Assembly: GCA_041600415.1 (NCBI GenBank)
Contig: JBFIKF010000007.1
Location: forward strand, 1 to 64,000
Direction: 5' to 3'
Length of the DNA stretch: 64,000 bases
Origin: JBFJKD01 sp041600415
GTDB lineage: Bacteria > Pseudomonadota > Gammaproteobacteria > Pseudomonadales > Porticoccaceae
Shown: positions 7,966 through 17,306 of the stretch, in pieces
Layout: every line of letters begins with the position of its first letter
Numbering within the stretch: position 1 is the first letter of the stretch
Program-made: the position numbers and the translations under genes
Notes under the pieces: model-generated
Told to the model about the DNA's origin: nothing
The model's input: only the letters and a program-made list of their open reading frames with translations
The model's database searches: none

Positions 7966-10529
7966 GCGGGTACCTGTTCCTTCTTGGCCACCGCAGATTT
8001 GTCGGCGCCAGCATTGATAATTTCCAGTTTCTGCGCGGGGCGAATCTGGCCACGCTCTTCGACGAAAATAATATTGCTATCGCTCTTGTCACTGTTGACG
8101 AAGGGGCGGAACATTTGCAATTTGTCGGGGTTCTCAATGGTGGTTTTCCATTCGCACTGGTAGGTGCCGACAATTTGCGCCATCTCCGCTTCCAGTTGCG
8201 CGCAGATACCCAGGGAATCTTCTATAACCACCTCGCGCAGGTAATCGAGACCGCCTTCCATATTGTTTAACCAGGTGGAGGTGCGTTGCAGGCGATCCGC
8301 GGTGCGCACGTAAAACATCAAAAAGCGGTCGACATATTTAATGAGTGTTTGTTTGTCGAGGTCGGTGGCGAACAGGTCCGCGTGACGGGGTTTCATGCCG
8401 CCGTTGCCGCACACGTACAGATTCCAGCCCTTTTCCGTGGCGATAATGCCGAAGTCCTTGCTTTGCGCTTCGGCGCATTCACGGGTGCAACCGGATACTG
8501 CCGACTTGATTTTGTGTGGCGAGCGCAATCCCTTGTAGCGGTGCTCAACTTCCAGTGCCAGGGCGACGCTGTCCTGCTGGCCGTAGCGGCACCAGGTGCT
8601 GCCGACACAGCTTTTGACGGTGCGCAGTGCTTTGCCGTAGGCGTGGCCGGTTTCGAAACCGGCATCAATCAATTCCTGCCAGATTTCCGGCAACTGCTCC
8701 AGACGCGCACCGAACAGATCGATACGCTGGCCGCCGGTGATCTTGGTATAGAGCTTGTATTTTTTAGCTACTGCGCCAAGGACGATCAGTTTGTCCGGGG
8801 TGATTTCGCCACCGGCGATGCGCGGCACAATGGAGTAGGTGCCGTTTTTCTGCATATTGCCCAGGTAGCGGTCGTTGGTATCCTGCAGGCCCGCGTGTTT
8901 GGGTTCCAGCACGTAATCGTTCCAGCAGGAGGCAAGAATGGACGCGACTGCTGGTTTGCAGATATCGCAGCCGCGGCCCGCGCCGTGTTTGTCGAGCAGA
9001 TCGTAAAAAGTTTTGATTTCCTCGACCCGCACCAGGTGGTACAGCTCCTGGCGGGAATAGGGGAAGTGTTCACAAATATCCGTGCTCACTTCCAGCCCCA
9101 TTTTCTCCAGCTCGGCGTTGAGTACCTGGCCAACCAGCGCATTGCAACCACCGCAACTGGTGCCCGCTTTAGTGCAGGATTTAAGCTCGCCGAGGGTGGT
9201 CGCGCCGTCGGCGATGGCGGTGCACAACGCGCCTTTGCTGACATCATTGCAGGAGCAGATTTGCGCGCTGTCCGGCAACGCTGACACACCCAGACCGCTG
9301 ACCCCGCTGCCGTCCCGCTGGGGCAATATCAGGGCATCCGGAAATTCCGGCAGTGGAATGTCGTTGAGTACCAGTTGTAGCAGGTTGCCGTAGTCGGTGG
9401 CATCGCCAATCAGCACGGCGCCGAGCAGACGCTTGCCCGCTTTGTCCACCACAATTTTTTTGTAAATTTCATCGGTGCCATCAATGTAGGTATAGGCGCG
9501 GCAGTCCGGCGTATTGCCGTGGGCGTCGCCGATACTGGCCACATCGACCCCCATCAGTTTCAGCTTGGTGCTCATATCCGCACCGGTAAAAGTATTTTTG
9601 GTGTCACCGCTAATGTGCTCGGCGGCAACCTGGGCCATCCTGTAACCCGGCGCCACCAGCCCGTAAATACGGCCCTCCCACAACGCACATTCGCCAATGG
9701 CGTAAATATCGGGGTCCGAGGTCTGGCAGTTGTCATTAATTGCGATGCCGCCGCGCTCGCCTACCTCGAGGCCAAATTCCCGGGCCAGGGCATCCTGGGG
9801 GCGTATACCGGCGGAGAACAACAGCACGTCGGTTTCAATTTCGCTGCCGTCGGCGAAGGTCATTTTGTGAAAGTGCTTGTCGCCAGCACCGATATTCTGT
9901 GTGTTTTTACCGGTATGAACGAATACTCCCAGGTCTTCAATTTTTTTGCGCAGTATGGCGCCGCCACCTTCGTCGACCTGTACGGCCATCAGTCGCGGTG
10001 CGAACTCCACCACATGGGTGGTGAGTCCCAGATCCTTTAGCGCCTTGGCCGCCTCCAGTCCCAGCAGCCCGCCGCCGATGACAACGCCGACCGAACCGCC
10101 CGCGGCACCGGCGCGAATGGCTTCGAGGTCTTCAATGGTGCGGTAGACAAAACAGTTGTCCCGGTCGTGTCCGGGGATGGGGGGGACAAAGGGGAAAGAG
10201 CCCGTCGCCAGCACCAGTTTGTCGTAGGCCAGGGTTTCGCCCTTACTAGAGGTAACGGCTTTGGCGTCGCGATCAATGGCCACGGCTTTGTCGCCAAGCA
10301 GCACGCGAATATTGTGTGAAGTGTAAAAACCTTGTTCGACCAGCGACAGTTCGTCCGCAGAGCGGCCGCTGAAAAATTCGGTGAGATGCACGCGATCGTA
10401 GGCCACGCGAGGTTCTTCGCAAAAGACGGTGATATCGAGTTGAGCTGTAACGCCAGCGTCGGCAAGCGCCTGTAGAAATTTGTGGCCCACCATGCCGTTG
10501 CCGATGACGAGAATTTTACGTTTGCTCAT
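7962..10529 (-). CDS. nirB: Nitrite reductase [NAD(P)H] large subunit
   Basis: An 855-residue NirB of usual length. Domains in order: FAD/NAD(P)-binding oxidoreductase (ILVIGNGMVGHKF at residue 5), BFD-type [2Fe-2S] region (CSCND and CGGC around 420-460, GCDIC near 530), nitrite/sulfite reductase ferredoxin half-domain, and the siroheme/[4Fe-4S] domain with CVGSTWC and SGCTRECAEA around 640-690. It reduces nitrite to ammonium in the cytoplasm with six electrons from NAD(P)H. It is the first gene of a six-gene operon in which most genes overlap. A sigma-54 promoter match lies about 100 bp upstream, with NtrC-like sites beyond, so induction under nitrogen limitation is likely. Confidence 0.97.
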   Translation of the reverse strand: MSKRKILVIGNGMVGHKFLQALADAGVTAQLDITVFCEEPRVAYDRVHLTEFFSGRSADELSLVEQGFYTSHNIRVLLGDKAVAIDRDAKAVTSSKGETLAYDKLVLATGSFPFVPPIPGHDRDNCFVYRTIEDLEAIRAGAAGGSVGVVIGGGLLGLEAAKALKDLGLTTHVVEFAPRLMAVQVDEGGGAILRKKIEDLGVFVHTGKNTQNIGAGDKHFHKMTFADGSEIETDVLLFSAGIRPQDALAREFGLEVGERGGIAINDNCQTSDPDIYAIGECALWEGRIYGLVAPGYRMAQVAAEHISGDTKNTFTGADMSTKLKLMGVDVASIGDAHGNTPDCRAYTYIDGTDEIYKKIVVDKAGKRLLGAVLIGDATDYGNLLQLVLNDIPLPEFPDALILPQRDGSGVSGLGVSALPDSAQICSCNDVSKGALCTAIADGATTLGELKSCTKAGTSCGGCNALVGQVLNAELEKMGLEVSTDICEHFPYSRQELYHLVRVEEIKTFYDLLDKHGAGRGCDICKPAVASILASCWNDYVLEPKHAGLQDTNDRYLGNMQKNGTYSIVPRIAGGEITPDKLIVLGAVAKKYKLYTKITGGQRIDLFGARLEQLPEIWQELIDAGFETGHAYGKALRTVKSCVGSTWCRYGQQDSVALALEVEHRYKGLRSPHKIKSAVSGCTRECAEAQSKDFGIIATEKGWNLYVCGNGGMKPRHADLFATDLDKQTLIKYVDRFLMFYVRTADRLQRTSTWLNNMEGGLDYLREVVIEDSLGICAQLEAEMAQIVGTYQCEWKTTIENPDKLQMFRPFVNSDKSDSNIIFVEERGQIRPAQKLEIINAGADKSAVAKKEQVPA

Positions 10530-10633
10530 AGGGGATTTTCCGAATCCTGATTATTGCGCCGCTTGCGACGCCTGCTGCGGCGAGATACAGGAGCTGCCAG
10601 AGCGTGCGCTAAATACGTATCACCTGGGTGATG

Positions 10634-10650
10634 TGCAGATTCTGTGCCAA
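10634..10650 (-). promoter_or_regulatory. Sigma-54 promoter for nirB operon
   Basis: On the minus strand TTGGCACAGAATCTGCA matches the sigma-54 consensus YTGGCACGrNNNTTGCW at all but two positions, with the essential GG and GC correctly spaced. Transcription would start near 10622, giving a leader of about 95 nt before nirB. That leader contains a GCCGC/GCGGC stem, but I see no clear terminator or NasT/NasR-type antitermination structure. Confidence 0.7.
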
Positions 10651-10797
10651 CGCTACAAAAATCATTTCGGCGAGTCTGTTTGCCCATGAAATGTGCGGAA
10701 AAACCCATCGCGTCAGTAGCAGGCAATGGCATTTACGTATTTTTTCGAAACCTTTTAGTTGGTCAGGCCGTTTATTGTTCGCGATTAATGCGCTAGT

Positions 10798-10814
10798 CGC
10801 ACTTTTATGGTGCG
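10798..10814 (+). promoter_or_regulatory. NtrC-like binding site 1
   Basis: CGCACTTTTATGGTGCG is a GCAC-N7-GTGC palindrome close to known NtrC sites (for example TGCACCAACATGGTGCT at E. coli glnA, from memory). It lies about 150-165 bp upstream of the nirB sigma-54 element and about 155-170 bp upstream of the narK one, a normal distance for an enhancer serving both. Confidence 0.6.
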
Positions 10815-10839
10815 CCAGTTTGCCTGTGCGTAACAAAGA

Positions 10840-10856
10840 TGCGCTGTGGCGGTGCA
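10840..10856 (+). promoter_or_regulatory. NtrC-like binding site 2 (weaker)
   Basis: TGCGCTGTGGCGGTGCA keeps the outer arms of the NtrC palindrome (TGCrC-N7-GGTGCA type). It is offset by 42 bp from site 1, four helical turns, so both sites face the same side of the DNA, as is usual for cooperative NtrC enhancers. Confidence 0.4.
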
Positions 10857-10967
10857 GAGTCCGGATCGCAGTAACGTTGACTTATGTAGGCGAAAACTGG
10901 AGCGTCGTGTTTACAAGACATCCCCGTTACGCCACAGCGGTGCTACTAGCAGAGCGCATGCGCCAGG

Positions 10968-10984
10968 TTGGCATGTCCGTTGCT
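10968..10984 (+). promoter_or_regulatory. Sigma-54 promoter for narK
   Basis: TTGGCATGTCCGTTGCT matches the sigma-54 consensus at all but two positions, with intact GG and GC. The predicted start near 10995 leaves a leader of about 50 nt before the transporter gene. It diverges from the nirB promoter and shares the NtrC-like sites between them. Confidence 0.65.
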
Positions 10985-11045
10985 AGTTCGTAGAGCAGAG
11001 CAGTCCATGTGCGCGCTGTTTCTGGCTGAGCGTAGGGAGAGGTAC

Positions 11046-12512
11046 ATGTCGGAAAAAATTAATTTATTGTCGTTCAAAGGTAATATGCGCGTGCTGCACA
11101 TTACCTGGATGGCGTTTTTTGTCTCGTTTGCGGTGTGGTTCAACCACGCGCCGTTGATGGTCATTATTCGCGATGTATTTCAGTTGTCCAACCAGGAGGT
11201 CAGCGTATTGCTGATTCTCAATGTGGCGCTGACAATTCCGGCGCGTATTCTGGTGGGTATGCTGGTGGATCGCTATGGTCCACGGCTGATGTTTTCGGGA
11301 ATATTAATTGCGTCGAGTTTCCTGTGCGCCTTTTTTGCTCTGGCTGAAACCTTTCAACAGCTTGCGGTAGCCCGATTTTTACTGGGTTTTGTAGGCGCCG
11401 GATTTGTTGTTGGTATTCGCATGATTGGCGAATGGTTTCCGGCCAAACAGGCGGGGGCTGCTCAGGGTATCTACGGGGGTTGGGGGAATTTCGGATCGGC
11501 CGCATCGGCGCTGGCGCTGCCGACGTTGGCATTGTGGTTGGGCGGCGAAAATGGCTGGCGCTACGCTATTGGCGTGACAGCGATCATCTCGTTTCTCTAT
11601 GGCGTTTACTATTACTTTGCGGTAACTGATACCCCTAAAGGTTCGACGTACTTTAAATCCAAGAAAATGGGAGCGATGGAGGTTACCAGTAAAACGGATC
11701 TGGTGTTGTATATGCTGATGAGCGCGCCGATCTATGGGGCGTTGGCGCTACTCGTATGGAAACTGTCGCCCGCTGGTATGGGCTGGTTTGGTGCACCGCT
11801 GAGCAACGCCATCTATCTGGCTATTGCCGTCGTTTACGGCTATCAGGTGTTCCATATTTATCAGGTGAACAAGAATCTCTTTAGCAAACCGGTGCCGGAG
11901 ATGTTCCGTTATCGCTTTAAACAGGTGGCGATTCTGGATCTGGCGTATATGGTGACGTTTGGTTCGGAACTCGCGTTGGTATCCATGTTGCCCCTGTTTT
12001 ATGTGGATATGTTTGGTTTGTCGGCGGTGGCCGCGGGTATCGTCGCTGGCGCGTACCCGGTGATGAATCTTATCGCCCGCCCGGGGGGCGGCATGATGAG
12101 CGACCGGATGGGCCGCAAGCGTACGCTGGTTATTTTGTTTACTGGTATTGCGGCCAGTTTTATGATTTTGGCGCAGGTTGATACGGGTTGGGCAGTACCT
12201 TTGGTGGTCGCCAATACATTGCTCTGTGGGTTGTTTGCCAAGGGTGGTTCGGGGGCGGTATTTGCCATGGTGCCGTTGATTCAACGACGTATGACCGGAC
12301 AGGTTGCCGGCATGGCGGGTGCGTACGGCAACGTGGGTGGTCTGCTGTTTTTGACGGTGTTGTCGTTTGTATCCGCGCCGGTATTTTTTCTGGTGATCGG
12401 CGCTGCGGGCGCGGCGGTGCTGGCGTTGGTGATCTTTTACCTCGACGAACCCCGCGGGCAGACTGCTGAAGTACTGGAAGATGGCACAGTGCAATTGATC
12501 GACGTCGCCTGA
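11046..12512 (+). CDS. narK: NarK/NasA-type nitrate (nitrite) MFS transporter
   Basis: A 488-residue major facilitator with about 12 hydrophobic segments. The NNP-family signatures are visible: RFLLGFVGAGFVVGIRM in the first half and NVGGLLFLTVLSF in the second, both glycine-rich, with the paired arginines that bind nitrate in NarK-type carriers. It should import nitrate for the reductase encoded on the other strand. The ATG at 11046 is preferred over earlier in-frame starts because AGGGAGAGG sits 4 bases before it. It is probably controlled by the sigma-54/NtrC elements just upstream. Nitrite may also be carried. Confidence 0.93.
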   Translation: MSEKINLLSFKGNMRVLHITWMAFFVSFAVWFNHAPLMVIIRDVFQLSNQEVSVLLILNVALTIPARILVGMLVDRYGPRLMFSGILIASSFLCAFFALAETFQQLAVARFLLGFVGAGFVVGIRMIGEWFPAKQAGAAQGIYGGWGNFGSAASALALPTLALWLGGENGWRYAIGVTAIISFLYGVYYYFAVTDTPKGSTYFKSKKMGAMEVTSKTDLVLYMLMSAPIYGALALLVWKLSPAGMGWFGAPLSNAIYLAIAVVYGYQVFHIYQVNKNLFSKPVPEMFRYRFKQVAILDLAYMVTFGSELALVSMLPLFYVDMFGLSAVAAGIVAGAYPVMNLIARPGGGMMSDRMGRKRTLVILFTGIAASFMILAQVDTGWAVPLVVANTLLCGLFAKGGSGAVFAMVPLIQRRMTGQVAGMAGAYGNVGGLLFLTVLSFVSAPVFFLVIGAAGAAVLALVIFYLDEPRGQTAEVLEDGTVQLIDVA

Positions 12513-12601
12513 TATTTTTAGACTAATTTAACGGTGTGCGATCGGCTCAGTTTAGAATACCGGCAATATTGACTAACGCACCGATAACGGGCCACATCGA
12601 T

Positions 12602-14311
12602 ATGAGCGCAGGGATTATCAGCATCGGGCAATATTCGAGCCGCGGCGTCAAGGAGGACAATCAGGATAGCTATGGCGTGCTGGTGCCCGCCGAACCGGCG
12701 CTCTGCTACAAGGGTATCGTGGCTGTGGTAGCGGACGGCGTCAGTGGTTGCGACGGTGGAAAAATCGCCAGCGAATCCTGCGTCAAAAGTTTAATGTCGG
12801 ACTACTACTGTACGGCCGATTCGTGGACCGTCAAAACTTCCATTAGCAAGGTGCTGCTGGCAACCAACCGCTGGTTGCACGGTCAGGGGCTTTCCAGTCG
12901 CGATATGCAGCGCGGTCTCGCCACGACCATGAGCGCGCTGGTAATAAAATCCGCCACCGCCCATATGTTTCATATTGGCGACACGCGAATTTATCAGTTG
13001 CGTGGCGATAAATTCGAATGCCTGACACAGGATCATCGGGTGTGGGTGTCCGCCGACAAAAATTATTTGACGCGGGCCCTGGGCATCGATCTCAAGCTGG
13101 ATATCGACTATATGAATTTTCTGGTCGAACCCGGTGATTTGTTTGTGTTTACCACGGATGGCGTGCACGAGTTTGTATCGGATACGGCGCTACGCGACCT
13201 GGTGTTGCACTGCGGGGACGATTTAGATGAGGGCGCGCGCAATATCGCCGACCTGGCGTTGCGCAATGGCAGTCAGGATAACGTGAGCTGCCAGATTTTA
13301 CGCATCAATCAATTACCCGGTGCCGATGAGCAGGAAGTCTATCGCAAACTGACCGAATTACCGATTCCGCCTCCCCTGTCGCCAGGTATGAAAATGGACG
13401 GCTATCGCGTGATCCGGGAATTACATGCCAGTAAACGCACCCAGGTGTATTTGGCGGTGGACGAAGAAACCGGGCAACAGGTGGTTCTAAAAACACCGTC
13501 GGTGAATTACGAAGACGACCCGTTGTATCTGGATTTATTCCTGCACGAAGAGTGGATCGGCAAACGGGTGCAAAGCCAGCACCTGCTGACCATGGTTAAT
13601 CATGTCAGGCCGAAACAATTTCTCTATTCCGTCTCGGAGTATGTGGAAGGGCAAACACTTAGAAGCTGGATGCACGATAACGGGGCCGCCGACCTGAGCG
13701 AAATTCGCGATATCGTCGGACAAATCGCGCGCGGTTTGCATGCGCTGCATAAAATGGAAATGATCCATCAGGATTTAAAGCCCGAAAATATCATGATCGA
13801 CCGCCACGGTACGGTAAAGATAATAGATTTTGGTTCCGTTAAAATTGCTGGCATCGAGGAAGTGACTACACCGGTAAAACGCCTGACGCTGTTGGGCACC
13901 AAAAATTACACCGCCCCGGAATATCTGCTTGGTTATCCCTGCACCCCCCGTTCCGATATTTTTTCCCTGGCGGTCATTGTTTATGAAATGATTACCGGGC
14001 ACCTGCCCTACGGTGAGGGCTACAGCGAAACTACCATCAATAAGCTCGGCTACGTGTCGGCGCGGGATTTTTATGCGGATCTGCCGGTGTGGATTGATAA
14101 GGCTCTGGAAAAGGCATTGCGTAAAAATCCGCAACGCCGTTACGGCGAGCTGTCCGAGTTTGTGTTCGATTTAAGTAATCCGAATAACGAATTATTGCAG
14201 GAATATACCGAGCCGTTGCTGGCGAGAAATCCTGTTGGATTTTGGCGCGGGGTGGCACTCCTGGCCGTGGTGCTAAATATCCTGTTACTGGTAAAGATAT
14301 TTGGTGTCTAA
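12602..14311 (+). CDS. PP2C phosphatase-Ser/Thr kinase fusion, membrane-anchored
   Basis: A 569-residue two-domain regulator. Residues about 1-240 are a PP2C-like phosphatase with metal-site motifs EDNQDSYG, VADGVSG, FTTDGVHEF and SQDNVSC. Residues about 265-540 are a eukaryotic-type kinase: VLKTP (catalytic Lys), HQDLKPENIM, IDFGSV and TAPEYL; the glycine loop is poorly conserved. A single hydrophobic segment near the C terminus (LLAVVLNILLLVKIFGV) anchors it with the catalytic parts in the cytoplasm. A GTG start at 12536 is possible, but the phosphatase domain begins right after the ATG used here. A similar protein lies between nirB and the nitrate transporter in Pseudomonas aeruginosa (PA1782); its targets are unknown. 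Confidence 0.9.
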   Translation: MSAGIISIGQYSSRGVKEDNQDSYGVLVPAEPALCYKGIVAVVADGVSGCDGGKIASESCVKSLMSDYYCTADSWTVKTSISKVLLATNRWLHGQGLSSRDMQRGLATTMSALVIKSATAHMFHIGDTRIYQLRGDKFECLTQDHRVWVSADKNYLTRALGIDLKLDIDYMNFLVEPGDLFVFTTDGVHEFVSDTALRDLVLHCGDDLDEGARNIADLALRNGSQDNVSCQILRINQLPGADEQEVYRKLTELPIPPPLSPGMKMDGYRVIRELHASKRTQVYLAVDEETGQQVVLKTPSVNYEDDPLYLDLFLHEEWIGKRVQSQHLLTMVNHVRPKQFLYSVSEYVEGQTLRSWMHDNGAADLSEIRDIVGQIARGLHALHKMEMIHQDLKPENIMIDRHGTVKIIDFGSVKIAGIEEVTTPVKRLTLLGTKNYTAPEYLLGYPCTPRSDIFSLAVIVYEMITGHLPYGEGYSETTINKLGYVSARDFYADLPVWIDKALEKALRKNPQRRYGELSEFVFDLSNPNNELLQEYTEPLLARNPVGFWRGVALLAVVLNILLLVKIFGV

Positions 14312-14457
14312 CATTCGTGATCCGTGAGGTGTATTTTTTGGTACATCTGGTGGAGTTGGCAACATAAGCAGAAAATAACCCATAACATCCCATGCAGGTA
14401 GTGCCGACTGTCCACGCTATGCTAAATTGCCCGAGTATTTTTTTGAGGGTACCGGTA

Positions 14458-15741
14458 GTGCAAAACACCAGCGAATCCACATTATTGACCACCGAACATG
14501 TCCGCCAGCATTTTATCGATGGGGTGACGGTATTTATTGGGGGTGGTTGCGGCCAACCGGATGCAGCAATCGATGTGGTGTCGCAAGCACAACTGGCTTC
14601 CAAGTTACGCGTTATCGATTGCTCGGTACCCACCATGCAGGCCCTCGACGTAGATCGCATATCCACCGGTGCAACTCTGAACAGCGGCTTTTTTCTCAGT
14701 GAATACCGTGAGCTACAGCGCGCCGGTCGCTTTGAGTTTGTGCCCGCATTTCATTCCGCACGCTATCGCGCTATGGAACAGGAATACGACATCGGTATTG
14801 CGTTAATTAAGGTGTCGCAACCGGATGCGAATGGTTTCTGCAGTGTTGGGCTGCATGGCGATTACTCTCTGTCGATGTTGCAGCGCGCCAGCTGCGTGAT
14901 TGCTGAAATTAACTCCCACACACAGTTTATAGCTGATGCCGCAAAAATTTCACTGAGCGATATCGACTTTATTGTGCATGGGGAAGCGGAACTCGCCGAA
15001 TATGGCGTTGCAGCCAGCTCCGAAACCGATATGGTTATCGCCGAGCACATTGCCGCGCTGGTCGAGGACGGCGATTGCCTGCAATTGGGTATCGGTGCCC
15101 TACCCGTGTCCATTTTGCAAAAATTCACTGACAAAAAAAATCTGGGTGTACACACTGGCTTGCTGACCGAAGCGTTCGTGCCGTTGGTAGAGCAGGGTGT
15201 GGTCAACGGCGCTCGCAAGCCGGTGGATCGGGGCAAAATAGTTACCGGGGTAGTGGCGGGGAGCAGGGAGTTTTATCGCTGGTGCGCAGGCCGTGCGGAG
15301 CTGCAAATCCGGCCAGTTAGCTACACCCACGATGCCGCGGTACTGGCCAGCATGAATAATCTGGTGGCCATTAACACGACCCTTGAGATCGATTTGTTTG
15401 GCCAGTTCAACAGTGAAACGATTAATGGTAAACAGGTGGGTGGCGGTGGTGGTCTTATCGATTTTTTACGCGGTGCTAAATCCTGTAAAGGGGGGCGCAG
15501 TATTCTGGCGGTACACTCGACCGCGAAAAAAGGCCAGCTTTCAAAAATTGTACCGTTACTGCGTAGCGCGCCGGTCACCGGTATGCGCAGTGATATCGAT
15601 TATGTGGTCACGGAATACGGCGTTGCCCGCCTTGCTAATTTGTCCGTGGAAAAGCGCGCAGAAGCGCTGATCAATATTGCCCACCCCGGGTTTCGCGATG
15701 AGCTGACAGGCGGGTGGCAAGAGCTGATGGAAAAATTCTAG
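14458..15741 (+). CDS. Acetyl-CoA hydrolase/CoA-transferase family protein
   Basis: About 427 residues of the acetyl-CoA hydrolase/4-hydroxybutyrate CoA-transferase family, which moves CoA between acyl groups through a glutamyl-CoA intermediate. The active-site block NTTLEIDLFGQFNSE carries the catalytic Glu, and VVTEYGVARL with INIAHPGFRDEL is the usual C-terminal block. The GTG at 14458 is preferred because GAGGG lies 8 bases upstream; the earlier ATG at 14392 has no ribosome binding site. Substrate cannot be told from sequence. Its stop overlaps the stop of a possible gene remnant on the other strand. Confidence 0.88.
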   Translation: MQNTSESTLLTTEHVRQHFIDGVTVFIGGGCGQPDAAIDVVSQAQLASKLRVIDCSVPTMQALDVDRISTGATLNSGFFLSEYRELQRAGRFEFVPAFHSARYRAMEQEYDIGIALIKVSQPDANGFCSVGLHGDYSLSMLQRASCVIAEINSHTQFIADAAKISLSDIDFIVHGEAELAEYGVAASSETDMVIAEHIAALVEDGDCLQLGIGALPVSILQKFTDKKNLGVHTGLLTEAFVPLVEQGVVNGARKPVDRGKIVTGVVAGSREFYRWCAGRAELQIRPVSYTHDAAVLASMNNLVAINTTLEIDLFGQFNSETINGKQVGGGGGLIDFLRGAKSCKGGRSILAVHSTAKKGQLSKIVPLLRSAPVTGMRSDIDYVVTEYGVARLANLSVEKRAEALINIAHPGFRDELTGGWQELMEKF

Positions 15742-15935
15742 TCCAACCAGGTGTCCGCACCCTCGGTGATAACCATAAAGATCGTATTGCCATTGTGTGC
15801 GCACAGGGCCTGAAAAAAATGCTTTTGTCGCAATCCGTCGGCCTGCCAAGGTACCTTAATCGGCTGATAAGTCCCAAGTATCTCCGGGTGTGGAATTACC
15901 GGTTTTAATTTGTTCGATTTATCTATATCCTGATG
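15738..15935 (-). pseudogene. Possible gene remnant, convergent with the CoA-transferase
   Basis: A 65-codon open frame on the minus strand ends at 15738 in tail-to-tail overlap with the CoA-transferase. The peptide is protein-like in composition (segments ILGTYQPIKVPWQADGLRQ and HNGNTIFMVITEG) with codon use like the neighbours. It has no ATG or GTG start and is bounded by an in-frame TAA at 15936-15938, beyond which the same frame stays open to about 16082. It reads like the C terminus of a decayed gene, but chance cannot be excluded. I do not recognise a family. The rest of 15742-16163 shows nothing else beyond the promoter region of the next gene. Confidence 0.25.
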
Positions 15936-16163
15936 TTACCGGTGGGTAATATAGTCTTGGTGTGATACCGATTGTCTGGCCTGTCGCGCGGCCCGGAGGT
16001 TGGCGCACGCATCCGTACAACGCTGGAAGGGTAAAATACCCGGTGTCTTTGCGGCAATCCGACAACGATGCTGAGTGTTTCTTTATCGTAACGTCTGATT
16101 AATCCTGCCTGTTAATTCGGCGGGAAATTAAGAATACTATTAGTTGAAGCCTGGAGATGAGCT

Positions 16164-17258
16164 ATGCAAGTCGGCAATTTAATGTTTTTTCAAAATCACC
16201 CCAACCTGCCAATGACCGACGCGGAGGTTTACGTCAACGAATTACAGGTGGCGGATATGACGGAGCCCCTGGGGTTTGATTCCATCTGGTGTACGGAACA
16301 CCATTTTACGGATTATCTTCTGTCGCCCAATATTATTGAATTTCTGGCCTATATGGCCGGGCGCACCAAAAATTTGAAGCTCGGCACCGCCGCCGTGATC
16401 CTGCCCTGGCACAAGGACCCGTTGCGGGTAGCCAGTGATTTCGCCCTGCTCGATAACCTGTCCGGTGGTCGCGCCCTGGCGGGTTTTGGTCGCGGTCTGG
16501 CGCGCATCGAATACGATGGTTTCGGAATCGCTATGGAAGAATCCCGGGATCGGATGAATCAGGCGGCAAAATTGATAACCGATGCGCTGGATACCGGGTT
16601 TATGGAAAGCACCAGCGGCTATTTTATTCAGGAGCGACGGGAGATTCGCCCGCGCCCCCTGCGCAGTTTCCGCGATCGCACCTATGTGGTGTCCATGTCG
16701 CCAGATACGGTGCCGCACGCGGCAAAAATTGGCGGCGCGTTGATGACCTTCGCCATTGGCCCCTGGAGCAAACGCAAACCAGACATTGACGCCTGGAAGG
16801 CGCTGTTTGAAAAAGAGTGGAACCGCCCGGCCCCGCCGTCCGTTGCCAACGTGGTTTGTTATTGTGACGAAGATCCAGTGCGCGCCAGGGAAATGGCGCA
16901 TAAATACATGGGCGGTTACTGGACCACTGCCACCAATCATTACGAAATGACCGGTGATCATTTTGCCGGTAAAGGTGGTGGGCAATACGACCACTATGCA
17001 AAATCCGCAGAGGCCATGCGCCATGTGGGTGATGAGGGGATGGCCAAGATGTTCACTGACTGTCAGGTGTATGGTACGCCAGATAATATTCTGCAAATGA
17101 TAAAGGCCATCGAAGATCTGGTGGGCAATATTGATCTGAATGTGACCTTTAGCTATGCGGGCATGCCCTACGACGACGCCAAAAAGAGCATGCGTCTGTT
17201 CGGCGAAAAAGTTTTGCCGAGGCTAAAAAGTGACTGGTCAGAGCGCAAAGCGGGCTAG
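16164..17258 (+). CDS. Luciferase-like (LLM) flavin-dependent oxidoreductase
   Basis: A 364-residue member of the bacterial luciferase-like monooxygenase family, a TIM-barrel that uses reduced FMN or F420. Typical motifs are GFDSIWCTEHHF near residue 38, TKNLKLGTAAVILPWHKDP near 70 and DNLSGGRALAGFGRG near 96. GGAG lies about 10 bases before the ATG. The gene stands alone and is followed by a strong terminator. Substrate is unknown; such enzymes often oxidise alkanes, amines or xenobiotics. Confidence 0.9.
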   Translation: MQVGNLMFFQNHPNLPMTDAEVYVNELQVADMTEPLGFDSIWCTEHHFTDYLLSPNIIEFLAYMAGRTKNLKLGTAAVILPWHKDPLRVASDFALLDNLSGGRALAGFGRGLARIEYDGFGIAMEESRDRMNQAAKLITDALDTGFMESTSGYFIQERREIRPRPLRSFRDRTYVVSMSPDTVPHAAKIGGALMTFAIGPWSKRKPDIDAWKALFEKEWNRPAPPSVANVVCYCDEDPVRAREMAHKYMGGYWTTATNHYEMTGDHFAGKGGGQYDHYAKSAEAMRHVGDEGMAKMFTDCQVYGTPDNILQMIKAIEDLVGNIDLNVTFSYAGMPYDDAKKSMRLFGEKVLPRLKSDWSERKAG

Positions 17259-17280
17259 CGCTCGACCGGTTGACGATTAA

Positions 17281-17306
17281 AAAAGGCGGCTTTGGCCGTC
17301 TTTTTT
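17281..17306 (+). terminator. Rho-independent terminator
   Basis: AAAAGGCGGC pairs with GCCGTCTTTT across a four-base loop with one G-T pair, followed by a run of T. It ends the LLM oxidoreductase transcript. Confidence 0.85.

Noticed and set aside
8286..9284. 332-codon plus-strand frame
   Set aside because: Lies wholly inside nirB on the opposite strand; composition is that of a GC-rich shadow frame.
10628..10993. Plus-strand frame in the nirB-narK gap
   Set aside because: No ribosome site or homology; the region is better explained by promoters and NtrC-like sites.
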